DNA of 64,000 nucleotides from Callorhinus ursinus (Eukaryota; Chordata; Mammalia; Carnivora; Otariidae). The notes below the pieces were generated by a model. It saw nothing but the letters and a program-made list of their open reading frames with translations, did not search any database and was not told the origin of the DNA. Location: positions 877,282 through 941,281 of the forward strand of contig NW_020313140.1 in NCBI RefSeq assembly GCF_003265705.1. Reading direction: 5' to 3'. Numbering within the stretch: the first letter of the stretch is position 1; each line of letters begins with the position of its first letter. Positions 38,439-50,611 of this stretch are shown in pieces. A program made the position numbers and the translations under genes.

Positions 38439-40065
38439 AGGGAGGATGTGCGTGTTCGCCTGTGAACCGCAGGGTTTACTCTGAGCAACCCAGTGGCCTG
38501 CACGAGTGAGCATGGCGCTTGCTCTTTCTCCTGTCGTGACCGTTCCTCTAAATGTAACTGATGAAGGGGGTATGCCTAGTGGGAGTCTTCAGTGACATGG
38601 TGTTTAGAATACTGTCTTTTTAGCTAATTCTGATTTATTAACCCAGTGGAGCACTGTCTACTTGTAAATTGTCACATTAGAATTTGATCTACCAATGTTT
38701 TGGGTTCTGTTCCTGGTATTAGTTAATTAATGTCGATTGTTTCCACCCTGGGGGAGTTTGTATACCATGTGTGTTTTACGAAACCCACAGGAGGAATTCT
38801 CTGCTATGCATTACTCTGTGTCCTTTTCAACTTGGGTTCCCTGAGACCTTCCCAGGGAAGGGCCTCACTTTCTTCTATTCACAGGTGCTTCCTGGACACA
38901 CAGCGAAAACCACAGAAAACCAGGTTCAGGGCATTGCTGTGGAGCTGCCTCCTGTCACAGATTAGGGGTTTATGAGCTCGGGGACGCCAGGCCGTGGAGT
39001 GGGGCGGGCGGGACTCCACGTAGGACCATGTTCCCAGTGCAAGCCTGGCTTTCCTAGAAAGTGCACATTCAACCCAAATGCACTGAGCTAGGTGAGGATA
39101 AGCAGAAGCGAGTGAAATGTAGGAGAGTTTCTTCTATGAAGTTATTTTGTTCTTGCTCTCAGGATTTAGCTTTTCCTTAGCTTCTAAGGCCTGTGCTTTG
39201 GGAGCCATTACTGGATTACTAAACTCTTTGTTTAGACCCTTAGTTGGGACAGCCATGGCCTTGTGCAGGTTTATTTTTTTCCCCAGAGATGTGCACACCA
39301 GTACATTTACATTAAGTGCTTCCCAGTGCTTCCCTGTGCTCTCTAGCAGAGCTAGGCCTGGTGGAATGTTCTCTAGGTCCTTCATCAGACTGACTGCATT
39401 GTCCATATGGAAGAGACATCGGGAGTTAGAGTAAAACCATGTATGTGCCTTCTCAACACAGACAATCACTAGACTCCGTGCTCAGAGAAGAGAAGCCTGG
39501 GCGTCTTCTGTGCTAACGAGCCAGGCGCGAAGTTTTAGAACTCCTGTGTGTTGAGTTTCTCATTGAAGATTTCTTTGCAGGGACCTTGGGGAGTTCACTG
39601 CACAGGGCTGCCTGAGCCTTGACAAAACTTAGCCTAAGAGAATACCACCTCGATATTTGTGCATAGCTGGGGAGCTAGTGTCCTGGGAGGGCACGGCTTC
39701 ACGTATGGGTGGTGCATTCGCTCTTTTAGAATCAGGATTGTTTGGATATCTGGACTTAACTCTTTGTGGAGGTTAGGTGCAGAAGTGCAAAGAATAATGT
39801 GGCACAGATTGAACATTAAACGTCACGGGCAGAGTTTGTGACCATCTTAACCCCGAAACACGCGACTGCAGCGCCATTTAGAAAGTGTGCCCCTCGACTT
39901 ACTATTTTCCACCTTACTGACAGGCAGAAGGATAGGCTTATTGTGTTTTTTTCCTCATACTCCATGCGATGTCTGTTCCAGGTATTTAAAGGTGATGGTT
40001 GTGCCTTTTTTTAGCTAGGTCGTGGTCCCTTTTGAAACCAAATAAATCACGTTTTATGGTACTCA
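38439..40065 (+). other. RIT1: RIT1 3' UTR (inferred, minimum extent)
   Basis: SINE-free sequence after the stop. The only canonical AATAAA before the next SINE is at 40,041-40,046. A longer UTR using a weak signal is possible; the sequence stays SINE-free to 42,248. Confidence 0.45.
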
Positions 40066-42248
40066 AGCCATCCAATAGTGAAAGACCCAGAATTTGAATC
40101 TTTGCAGGACAGAAATCTGATAGGAACCATAGCACTTTAGAGAAGCATGAAGGTAGAAAGAAATGCAGTGCAATTCTGTTTTAACAGTATTTCACCACAT
40201 TTAAATTAGCTTAGAGCCTTTTACATGTAGTGCCTTAGTTTCTCATTACTAATGACCTAGGGAATTGTAATTAGCGTCAAGCAAGAACTTGACAGCTGTA
40301 TAATCATTCAGGACATTCAAGGTGGCAGAGAAGATTGCCAGAAAGATCCATAAGTTGGGGGAATTTGTATTGTATATAAGAAAAATAACAAATTTGTGTT
40401 TTTAAGACTGTCACTGTCCTGTATTTGGTCATTGGATTAATTAGCCCATTAGTATTGAGAATTCTATTCATGGTGCTAAATAGTTTGAGGGGGTATAATG
40501 TGTGTAGGTAACAGTTCTAGTCTTAGTGATCATAACTGTATGTAATTTTATAAGCTCTGAAGAGTCAGGTTTATCCAATTTGAGGGCATTAAAATCCATT
40601 ACTGCCTGGAACTTTGAAGAGAGAAACATTCAGGGACACATTTGAAAGCACTGGGACTGTTGATACCTGCGCCCGATTGTTAATTTAGAAAATTTAGAGT
40701 GAGCTGTTAGAATTCAGGAGGGGATATGTTTAATTTTATTAAATTTTAGCAAGAATTGGTCTACTGTGATGTTTGGGGGCGGGAGAAGGAAGAGCAGTCT
40801 TTCACTTAACGCGTGTGTATGTGAAGACAGTTTATATGACACAATACAGAACTTTTAAACAACTTGTTGGGCTTCTCCTTTACTTACCTGTGTGTGGGTG
40901 GAAATGCTTAGAATCATTGCACAAAGGTCATTTTAAGAAAATACAATACCATGAGATTTTATGTTCTGGAAAATACGGATTCAAAAATGTGAGTGCCCAC
41001 CATGTGCGGGACACCTGTGTTAAGTGCGCTGGGGCGTGGCATGGAATGCTCTTTCATTTAGAGAGAGGACCTCGGCTCTTGGGCAGGTGGACAGGCTGCA
41101 GGGAGGTGAGGCACCACGGTCCAGCTGCCAAAGAGTCTCCATGTGACAGTGAGTGGGGTTCCACCTCTTAAGTGACTCTGGACTCTGGTTCCCCACCGCG
41201 GGCACTGTTCCTGTTCTGGCTTCGGCAGCCAGGACGCTTAAGGGTGCTTGGTGTTTGGCCAGGCGGAGTGAACTGCCACCCCTGGGATGGGGCCGGGGGT
41301 GGGGGCGGGCAGGTGCCTGAGGAAGCCTACTGAGACCCTGTGTGCAGAGAGGTGGAGTGGTGGGGAGACAGAAAAAACACATTGGAGATGATGGTGTGTT
41401 TGCCACCTGATGAAGGGTTCAAGCTGTTTCACGTGTGGAAACTAAATGTGAGACCGTGAGGAGTCATTGCCTTATGTGAAGGTCATTGCTTTTGTCTCTA
41501 CTACTAAAAATGGGCATTGGCATTTGTGGAGAGGACTTGGTTTGGACCTTAAAGGAATGTGTTTTTGTGTTGTCATTACTTGTGTTGAGCAGGTCAGCAT
41601 TGGTCATCAGGGTCCACTCTTGAACTGGGTAGTGGAGTAGCGGCATTCCCTTTCCTAAGCTAGCCTCTGTTAGGCGAGGCACGGTGGTTCCATCAGAGTG
41701 TTCGTGGGTCTCCTCTGTGCACTGAGCACCATGTGAGACTGGGATTCGAAGGGATAGACAGTATCCCTGCTCTTGAGCTTTGACAAAATCATCATATATG
41801 GCTGGAGACGGATTGTGAAGTAGTAGATGACCTGCTTCCAACTGGGAATGTTACAGAAATCCAGAGAAGGAAGGCCCCTGTAGGGCTGGGTCCAGCGGGG
41901 CACTGAGCGCTAATGGTAGAGCAGGCAAGTCGAGGAGAGGCTGAATTTAACCCGCGTGGAATAATAGAGAAGATCAAAGCGAGGTGATTTCTGAAGTTTC
42001 TCCTCATTTCTAGTGTTTATTGCTTATTTTCTTTAAAAAATCATATCAATTTAGGAAACTCCTGTCAGTTGGTAGTGTTTCTCCTTTTCCAAACTTATTG
42101 AGAAGGGTGACAAAGAAATTGAAAGTCTTACTTTTTAGGAGTCAATGTTAACATGGACAAGCACTTGACTTTAAGAGATGGTTCAGTACTGAAAATGGAT
42201 TTGTAGTCATCCGGGATTTGCTCAGCTTCAAATTAAAGTTTGTAATCA
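40066..42248. other. No gene or young repeat recognised
   Basis: About 2.2 kb without SINEs or supported exons. May be extended RIT1 3' UTR or plain intergenic DNA. Confidence 0.4.
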
Positions 42249-42452
42249 GGGGCTCCTGGCTGGCTCAGTCCGTTGAGCATCCAACTCTTGATTTCGGCTC
42301 AGGTCATGATCTTAGGGTTGTGAGACTGAGCCGCCAGTCGGGCTCTGCGCTCAGTGGGGAGTGTCCTTGGGCTTCCTCCCTCTCTCCCTCTGCCCCTCCC
42401 CGCCTGCTGCCCAAGCACCTCGTGCTCAGTGTCTAAGATAAATAAAATCTTT
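42249..42452 (+). mobile_element. CAN-SINE
   Basis: Sense; GGGGCTCCTGGCTGGCTCAG to AATAAAATCTTTAAAG. The flank TAAAGTTTGT is repeated at both ends. Confidence 0.9.
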
Positions 42453-44690
42453 AAAGTTTGTGTTCAGACTATGTTCATACATTCATCAGCTCAGCTGGAA
42501 CTGAGGCTTGTGGCCTGGCCTCACAGGGAAGTAGTTAGAGGCCTGAGTTCTCTGATGATCCCTCGCCCTGTCCTCACATACCTCTAAATGCTTTTGCTGC
42601 ACAAATTAATTTTGTCTTTCTCTTCTTCCCACTAAGAATTGTGTTAAATAATTAGGTATAACATAAGTTAGAATAATTAAGAAAATAGTGTATTTGTATT
42701 TTACTCAATTTTTGAGAAGTTTTTTTCAGTGGCAGTTGGAAGCGGAGCCTCGCTGTTCTGCTTGGTTTGCTGGTTGTCCGCGGCTCGGTGCTGTTCTCTG
42801 CCCGTGTGGCTGGACTGCGCCCACATCTTTGGGGAAAGCCAGAGCCGCCTCAGCTCCTGTCTGCGGAAAGCGCCTTGTCTCTCGATGAGTGGAGTTGGCT
42901 TGCTGCTTGTCTGGTGCAGAGGACCAAGCATGGTCTGGAAGGCAGGATGGAGTTTAGATTTTAGGAAAATGCAGCCAGACAGCATAATTGAGTCAACCCA
43001 TACTTAGAGCCTTGCAGACCTATTTCCCTTCACTGTCCAGATGGTTGGAGCTGGGGCAAGGGTAGCTTCTTTAGGCTAACACGAGTTAGTGGACGTAACC
43101 AAAGACTCCTAGCACGTGGTTTCTGCTCCCAGGGGCGTACAATGGATTGGGAAGGCAGGGCAATTCATAGGCAACCTAAAACCATGTTACATCGACTAAT
43201 TAAAAGAAAACAGGAAGATTTGGATTAAATTGGTAGGTAGAATTAGGCCATGAAGATTTCTCAAAAAGTGAAGATGCATGACTTAGAACCACAGGAAAGT
43301 CAAGCATCCTGTATGTAGGACGGCTCCAGCGCAGGATTGGAAAGTGGGTGAGTCAAGACTATCCTGGGGTAGGCGGGATGAGCATCGAGAAGCCCGCTGT
43401 GGCTCAGAGGACACAGCAGGACGCCCACAGGGCGGGGCTGAGTGCGGGGGAAGCCGCGAGGGCCAGTCTGAAGTGGGCGTGGCTCCCAAGTACCTGTCCG
43501 CTCTGGATCAGAAACAGCCAAGAGTGGTTCTGGGTTTTTTTCTCTCATTTTCTTAGCTTAACCTCTGGAGATTCTGGTTTGGTGAATTCTGATAGGATCC
43601 AGGAATGTCTATTGAATCCCAGAGGATTGTGAAGGCAGCCATGCTGCCTTTCCTGAGCCAGACAGTGTCGAGTGCCCTGGGTGGGCGTCTGAGGGGGCGG
43701 TGTGTGGGGGTGACGGCTGGCTGTCACCAGGTGCCGAAAACATTAGCGGCTTTTGTCAGGGCGGCGTGGGGTGGGGAGCACGGAGAGTAAGCAGTAAGAA
43801 GATGCAGGACGAAACGGGCCATGGCTGGGGGACAAGCAAGAAAAGTAAACTCGTACCTTGTTATGAAGGACACCCCTGGATAGGACAAAGGACTGTTCAG
43901 TCTTAGTGTTTGGGGTATGCTGGAATTTCCAATCAGCTTTTAAACATGAGTTGGCCTCAAGACAAAATTACTGAAATGTTTTAGCTTTGTCTAGTACTTG
44001 CTTAAAAAAATTCAGCACACGCGATCGTATCATTAAGTCACCCAGCTTTTTTGAACAAAAGCTGCTGGGGTGGGGACGTGTCGTTTCCTGCCCTTCCCAG
44101 AGCTGGTTATTGCTAGTTTTATTGCAGTTTGCTCTGAGCCAGGAGAAAATCTCTAGGTTCAGAACTACCCCCCCCCCCCATCGGATGTTTGCCCTAGTTT
44201 CCTTGCACACCAGTGCTTGATAGGAAGATGAGTTCAAGTAGGTGCTCAAATACAGTATAATCCAATATAAAATCCCTGCTGGCTGGGAGGGCGTCCCTGC
44301 ACCTCTAGGTTAGTCCCACCCAAAACACTGTGGCCACTCTTACTGTCAGATCCCCAGACAGCCTCAAGAGCACATGTGGGTCTGGTTGCAGCTAAGACAC
44401 ACCTACCACTGCCACCACCCAAAAAACTAACAAAAACAAGACTCCACTCTGGACCAGACTTCTTTGGAAACTCCAACTCAGTCATAAGTAGGAAGAGGCA
44501 CAGATTTTTTTGTGTTTACTTTAGATCTGCTTCCCAGACAATATTGTGTCCCCTGCCTGTCTTCCTTCATTCCACAAACCTTTATTGAGCGCCTGCTGGA
44601 TGCCAGGTATGGTGTTGGATGTTGGGAATTCAGCCTTCTGAATAACAAGAACGCAGGTCTTGGTGGCTCGGTTCTGTTCTTCAGGGATAT
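42453..44690. other. Intergenic, no gene recognised
   Basis: Includes a C10 run near 44,170 and an old L2-like stretch ('TTATTGAGCGCCTGCTGG') near 44,582. Open frames here have no family features that I recognise. Confidence 0.5.
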
Positions 44691-44796
44691 CTTTTTTTTT
44701 TTTTTTTTTTAAGTAGGCCCCACACCCAGTGTGGGGTCTTGAATTCCCCACCCTGAGATCAAGAGTCGTATGCCTACCGAGCCAGCCAGGTGCCCC
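44691..44796 (-). mobile_element. Short old CAN-SINE subtype
   Basis: Antisense; T run, 'CCCACACCCAGTGTGGGGTC', GAGCCAGCCAGGTGCCCC. Confidence 0.85.
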
Positions 44797-44987
44797 AGGC
44801 ACCTCTGCTGCTGATGTGCACAGTCTCATGTCAGAGATGCAGATTGAGTGGTGGAGAATGGGGGTGGGGGGTAAGGGGACGTGTAGGAGCTCCTGCTCCA
44901 TGGTGAAAAATTCAGTGTCAACTTGGAAAAATGCCAGACAGGAGACTGATTGGGTGTGAGTGAATGTCAATCATGAAAACGTCCAGT

Positions 44988-45087
44988 TTCGGGAGCCTGC
45001 GACTCTTGATCTCGGGGTTGTGAGTTCCAGCCCTGCATTCGGTGGAGAGATGACTTAAATAAAAGTTAAAAAAAAAAAAAAAAAAGG
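44988..45087 (+). mobile_element. Short old CAN-SINE, 5'-truncated
   Basis: Sense; starts GGGAGCCTGCGACTCTTGAT and ends in a long A run. The leading head is missing. Confidence 0.75.
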
Positions 45088-45162
45088 GAACAGAGATATT
45101 CTCAGCTTTCTGGAAAATTATGCTCTGTGGCTAAACCGATTTGCTCTTGAATCATTTATATT

Positions 45163-45331
45163 TTTTTAGCTTTTATTTGACACAGCACAAGTAGGGGAAG
45201 TGGCAGAAGGAGAGGGAGAAGCAGACTCCCCACTGAGCAGGGAGCCTGATGTGGGACTCGATCCCAGGACCCTGGGATCATGACCTGAGCTGGAGGCAGA
45301 CGCCCAAGCAACTGAGCCACCCAGGTGCCCC
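45163..45331 (-). mobile_element. CAN-SINE
   Basis: Antisense; flank GAATCATTTA repeated at about 45,149 and 45,338. Confidence 0.9.
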
Positions 45332-45339
45332 ACTCTGGA

Positions 45340-46342
45340 ATCATTTAAAGAGGACCCCAAGTGCTAGGCTGTTTGTCTCATCAAACCACAAGGTACGGGA
45401 GGTGGATGAGGTTGGCGGCTCTTCTCAGAGTTTGTTATAAGAAGATCATAGGAGAAAACGCTGTGGGCGGACAGATGCTGGAGGAGGGAAGACAATGTGG
45501 TCCCCATTTACTTCCAGCCCAGCACCCATTCCTCCTTCCAAAGGAAATGACATCTTTTTCAAGAAGCCACCCATTTCCCACACCCAGGTCCAGGGCAGTC
45601 CAAAAGACACTCCCTCCTTCTTGCCTGATAGGCTCAGCAATGACCACGTGGCCCGTTTTGGGCCAGAGATTAGAGGCGAGAAAAGCTAATGGTTTCTGGG
45701 GGATGCTTTACCTTATTTTTTCTGGGAGTGGTCCTGAAGCAATCTCTTCTTTTCCCCTGGAACCGTTAGGGTTAAGCAGACATTGCGGTCGTGTGGCCCC
45801 CAGGAAGCACCCGGGACCCTCGCGGTGTTAGTGACATTTTTCCAGAGTGCACCGAAGCCGGCCCTGCCCGTGGACTTACACTTGGGTGAACCAGTACATG
45901 TTCTTGGTATTTAAGCCAATTTGAATTGGGTTTCCTGTTAATCGTAGACAAAAGCATCTTGACTGAGTGCCAAGATACTCTTACCATCATTGTATTATCG
46001 TATTATTTTTTCAGACTTACCCCTAAAGAGAGAGCAATATGCAAAATTACCTGTGGGCCATGATTGCAACACCAGCTAGCTGCGGATGGGAAGGTGTGCG
46101 GAAACTAGTGATGTTCCCCTGTAGAGGGATGTTTTTCTCGGTTTCTATGAACTTCTACTTTATATTACGTGTTTTCCACAGTGACCGTGTGTGACGCCTC
46201 AGGGAAAAAATGCGCAGGAAATAAGACTAGAAGACAGAAGGTTGGGAAGGTTCTGGAATCCCGGCTAATTTTTTTTCCTTTTCTCTTATTTTCCAACTTT
46301 TGTATAATATGCTTATTATATTACTTTGTCATTTAAAAAACT
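45340..46342. other. Intergenic, no gene recognised
   Basis: One kilobase of unique-looking sequence with no supportable feature. Confidence 0.5.
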
Positions 46343-46542
46343 TTTTTATTTTTATTATTATTTTTTTAAGATTTATTTATTTAACAGAACACACATGAGT
46401 CGGGGGGGCAGGGGAGGAAGGGCAGAGGGAGAAGCAGGCTCCCCGCGGAGCAGGGAGCCCGATGTGGGGCTCGGTGCCAGGACCCTGGGACCACGACCCA
46501 AGCCGAAGGCAGATGCTTAACGACTGAGCCACACAGGTGCCC
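46343..46542 (-). mobile_element. CAN-SINE
   Basis: Antisense; T-rich left end, GAGCCACACAGGTGCCCC right end, AAAAACTTTTT-type flanks on both sides. Confidence 0.9.
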
Positions 46543-46907
46543 CTAAAAACTTTTTCAGTTCCTTCACTGAAACCTTAAGAGTGGGGGCTTCCTTTCCTGC
46601 TTCCAGAAAGGAAACACGTGCACACGGTGAGGGCAATTTCCACAGGAGAGAAGGTAGGAAAAGTCATTGTTCCAGATTTCAGGGCGTGCAGGGGTCCTCG
46701 GAGCACCCCAGGGCATGACCCCCGAGGGGTACATTAGCCTGCATTCCTTCTCTTTCAGAGCCTTTCTCAGTCTGTGATTGCATATTTACTGGTGGGATCA
46801 TCTGATTATGGCTGGTCCTTGTGTGCCTCGGGATCAGTGTTGTGCCCCCAGCACCTGGCATATGGTACGCTCTCAATGACAAATCTTTGTTAGGAATTAA
46901 TGAATGA

Positions 46908-47104
46908 GGGGCGCCTGGGTGGCTCAGTTGGTTAAGCGACTGCCTTGGGCTCAGGTCATGATCCCGGAGTCCCGGGATCGAGTCCCGCATCGGGCTCCCT
47001 GCTCAGCGGGAGGTCTGCTTCTCCCTCTGACCTTCCTCCCTCTCGTGCTGTCTCTCTACCATTCTCGGTCTCTCATATAAATAATAAAATCTTTAAAAAA
47101 AAAG
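46908..47104 (+). mobile_element. CAN-SINE, recent
   Basis: Sense full-length copy. The 15-bp duplication GGAATTAATGAATGA is exact at 46,893-46,907 and 47,105-47,119. Confidence 0.95.
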
Positions 47105-47306
47105 GGAATTAATGAATGAGAGAACAGAATCAGCCCTCTTGGAATTGCTTTGGGGTATAAATATTTCCAGTTACATGGACAGGCTAGCGAGCACTGCAGC
47201 CATCGTCTCTCATGGTGGTTATGGTCTGAGGAATTACATTTTGAGAGGAAAACAGAAGGACTGGAGAAAGGACTGTAAGTCTGGAGCCTGGAATCTGCAT
47301 TTTCCC

Positions 47307-47399
47307 CCCAGTAATCTCTACACCCAACGTGGGGCTTGATCTCACAACCCTGAGACCAAGAGTCGCAGGGCCCCCGGACCAAGCAGGCCAGGTGCCCCT
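47307..47399 (-). mobile_element. Short old CAN-SINE subtype
   Basis: Antisense; 'CTACACCCAACGTGGGGCTT' and CAGGCCAGGTGCCCC. The flanks GGAATCTGCATTTT and GGGATCTGAATTTT match with differences. Confidence 0.82.
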
Positions 47400-47689
47400 G
47401 GGATCTGAATTTTGGGGGGATGCGGGGATCGCACGGGGATGCGTGCCCTGGATCTGAGCGCTGACCTTGCTCACGGTCACCCGGCTCCCAAGAAAACCAT
47501 GCTGGTGCGCCTGTGTGTTTAATGTGAGCCAGTCTTTATTTTGCACTTTGTGTGGTGCATTAACGAACTCCACATACAATGTAGCATTACATATTGTAGC
47601 TTAGCATTACAGCATTATGAAGTTTCACACAATTCATGTTTGCTTTTCCGGGTTTTTCTTTTTTTTTTTTCTTTTTTTTTCTTTTTTTA

Positions 47690-50300
47690 ATTTGACACAT
47701 TTATTTTGAGTTTCCTTTTTTACAAGAGAAGACACAAGGTAAAGAAAGTCGGCCACATTGGAGAAGGACCCTGGTGAGGGCAACGGGCAGTGTCACAGTC
47801 GCGGCCACAGGAAAAGCCTTCCAAGAAAAGACCTGCATCGTTCCCTCCCCTGAGCAAGCCGCTCCTGTCCCACAAGCCAGTTCTGTCTGCTTTCCTAGCT
47901 AGAGCATGTTCCTGGACACGTACATCTTGGCTGTGCTCCACTGAGAACTGAAAGGAGGAATAACTCATAAAGGGACTTTTGTTATTAAGAAAAACTCTTG
48001 TCTTCCCAAAGGAATCGAGATATCAGCAGAGAAGTCCTGACTCTTGGAAAATCCGAAGCGGTCGCTCCCTGACCCATTCCTGACCATGAGTGCCTTGTGC
48101 AAAAGCTCGGGTGCGACTCTCGTCTTTCAACTGACTCTTGGGAGGAGGCGCTGCTCCTCGGCGGGATCGGCTAGCTCTGGGAGGGGCACGTGTGAAAGCC
48201 AAAGGCAGCTAAGAGACTTTGGGACAGCAAAGCCAAGGGCATGATGGGTCAGGCGTGAGGTAGGAGGGTGGAGAGCCCTGTGCTGTCTGCTGGTTCCCGC
48301 CAGGTCACCTCCCCACCCACTGCTCCACAGACCCGAAGAGTGGGAGCAACAAAGCTACCAGGGATGGGGAAGGGCGGAGTGGGGTGAGGCGGCCTTCCCA
48401 CACCTGTGGCGGGAGGAGCTGCTGAGGCACACTCAGCAGGGCAAAGACCAGACTCTCACCGGCTGTTGCTTTGCATTGTTTCTGGGAAGGAAACAAAAGC
48501 GGGTTGCTCAGCAATTTCTGATCTTCAGACATTAAGGCGATGAAGAGGAAGCATTTAAGATTTTTTTCCTAATGGGGCTTCAGAATGCTCCTGTCAGATT
48601 TACATTAAACTATCTTAAAATGCATTTTTAGAAAACAAAAATTATTTTCTTCTACGTATGATACAGTATTTACATTCCATGGAGTTTAGGCTAGAGACGG
48701 GTGGTGTGGACACACTGATGGGAGAGTGAGTCAGATGAAGGGGGCGGGGGGGGGCAGGGACAAGAACAGAGTGGGCTTTGTGCCTGCTCAGAACTGCTCA
48801 GCACTGCTTAGAATCCAGGTTTTAAAAAGAACAACGAAAAGATTCAGGGAGCAGACTGGTCTTAAATCCACAAGAGCTAAAAGAATGTCACACGCACCGT
48901 TGCCGCTCTGTCCACAGACACCCAGCAGCCTCAGAAGTGGGTCGGAAGGGGTGGACCTGCTCTCTGAGGCCTTGGCTCTGGTGGCTGCTAACCTGAGCTC
49001 TGCTGTCCGGACAGGCTCATGGCCTGGGGCCCGGGCTCTGCCCTCTGACAAGTCTCGACACCGGAGCTGCGGCTGACCGGGAGCCCGGAGCCCTGATCCC
49101 GGCGAGACACCAGCTCCCTCGCCACCGCGCTGCCCGCCAGCAGGAGGGGGTCAGCACCGCGTGCCTCCTCCGGCCCTTCACCTTGTCTCGACGCCCAGTG
49201 AGACCCAAGAACTAAGCACTCTGTTATGAGGGACACAGGATGGTAGAAGAGAATCCAGGTTACCTCGACTACCCATTAACTCCCATTTACTCATTTCACT
49301 CATTTCCTTAGTTTTAAGAGCCACAGTTGAAAAATTTAAGGATAAAGAATAATTTCTGAAGGCCCTTTTCCTTATGAAGCAAAACCAATCTCATCTAAGC
49401 TACCTGAGAAAACTCTAAAGCTTCTCGTGGGCCAGCATTTCTGGAAAACCAGGCCAGTTTCATCCTTCACACCAACAGATGGCTGTCCTTCGGCCATGGG
49501 GCTGCTAGGGGGTGGTGGACGCACCATTCTGCCCACACCCACGAACAACGAACGCCCCAGCTCCCTGGAGCCACCCTGGCCGGACTGGAAGGCTTTGAAG
49601 CTCTCTCCAGAGAAGACCCCTAGTTTCATAAACCCGAATTCTACCTCGAAGTCTGCTGTGTTCATGTACTTCATCGCACGTCAACCCCGGACTGCCCCTG
49701 AGCCCCCCCAGCAGGAGTGTGGCGGCAAGAACCCCACGTCCCGAATCCTCTTTCCCCTGCACACCTGCCTCATCCACCCCAACTCCGTTTCTTGGCTCAC
49801 GACAGACCTCTGCACCCTGAGCTCAAAGAGCAGAGCTGTCCGAGGTGGGAAGGAGACAAGACGGGGGTGAGGACACTGAGCAAAACAGCATCCTTCTGCC
49901 GAGCTGGGGGGCAGGAGTCACTCTCCAGAGAAGCCCAGTAAAAAAGAGGCCAATTTCAGGTAATCAGCAAATACAATTCGGCACAAAACACAATTTTCAT
50001 GGATCAAAATCTGTAACTTGATATTGGCAGTTAGGCTAATTTCAGTTTGTATTAGACATGCAAGTATAAGGTTACATTGTTATATATAGACTTGTGAGGC
50101 CTTTCCCTCTCTTTTTCCCCGTTAAAAAAAAAGGATTTCTAGTGCCTTGCAAAGGAGAAAAATCGTCATCGCTAAGAACTGATCTGCAGCTGTGGTCATG
50201 TGGGGTGTTCTTTGTGGGGTGTGTTTTGTAAGAAATCTTCTACAACTAAAATGAGGTTCCAAGTCCACTCCTGTCTGGCATCTCTGTCCCCGCCGGGGGA
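47690..50300 (-). other. SYT11: SYT11 3' UTR (inferred)
   Basis: A 2.6-kb stretch downstream of the SYT11 stop (minus strand), free of SINEs, ending at a minus-strand AATAAA (plus-strand TTTATT at 47,700-47,705) close to a T-rich run. Another such signal lies at about 47,534. Extent is inferred. Confidence 0.45.
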
Positions 50301-50611
50301 CTAGTACTCGCTCAGACTGTGCCACTTGGCCACAGACTTGCGGGGGCTCTCGCAGACCTCCCTCCAGTGCTCGGCACCGCTGCTGGTGACGCTGTGTGCC
50401 CCCAGGATCAGCCTCCCCACCGCCTCGTTCTTGGTGGTGCGGTCGAAGTCGATGACCAGGAACTCAATGCTGACGTCGGGCAGGAGGTCAGGGGGGATGT
50501 CGTAGACGAAAGACTCGTTGAAGACTGGGTTCAAAGTGCACTTCTTCACGTGGGTTTTCTTCTTGGCAATGCGCTTTCTGCCGTAGTAGACGTTCACCTT
50601 GACATAAGGAT
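50301..50611 (-). CDS. SYT11: SYT11 terminal coding exon
   Basis: Acceptor (minus strand) TGGCCCCAG; stop TAG at 50,303-50,301. Encodes [19 protein letters not shown] through AKWHSLSEY, most of C2B. Confidence 0.96.
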
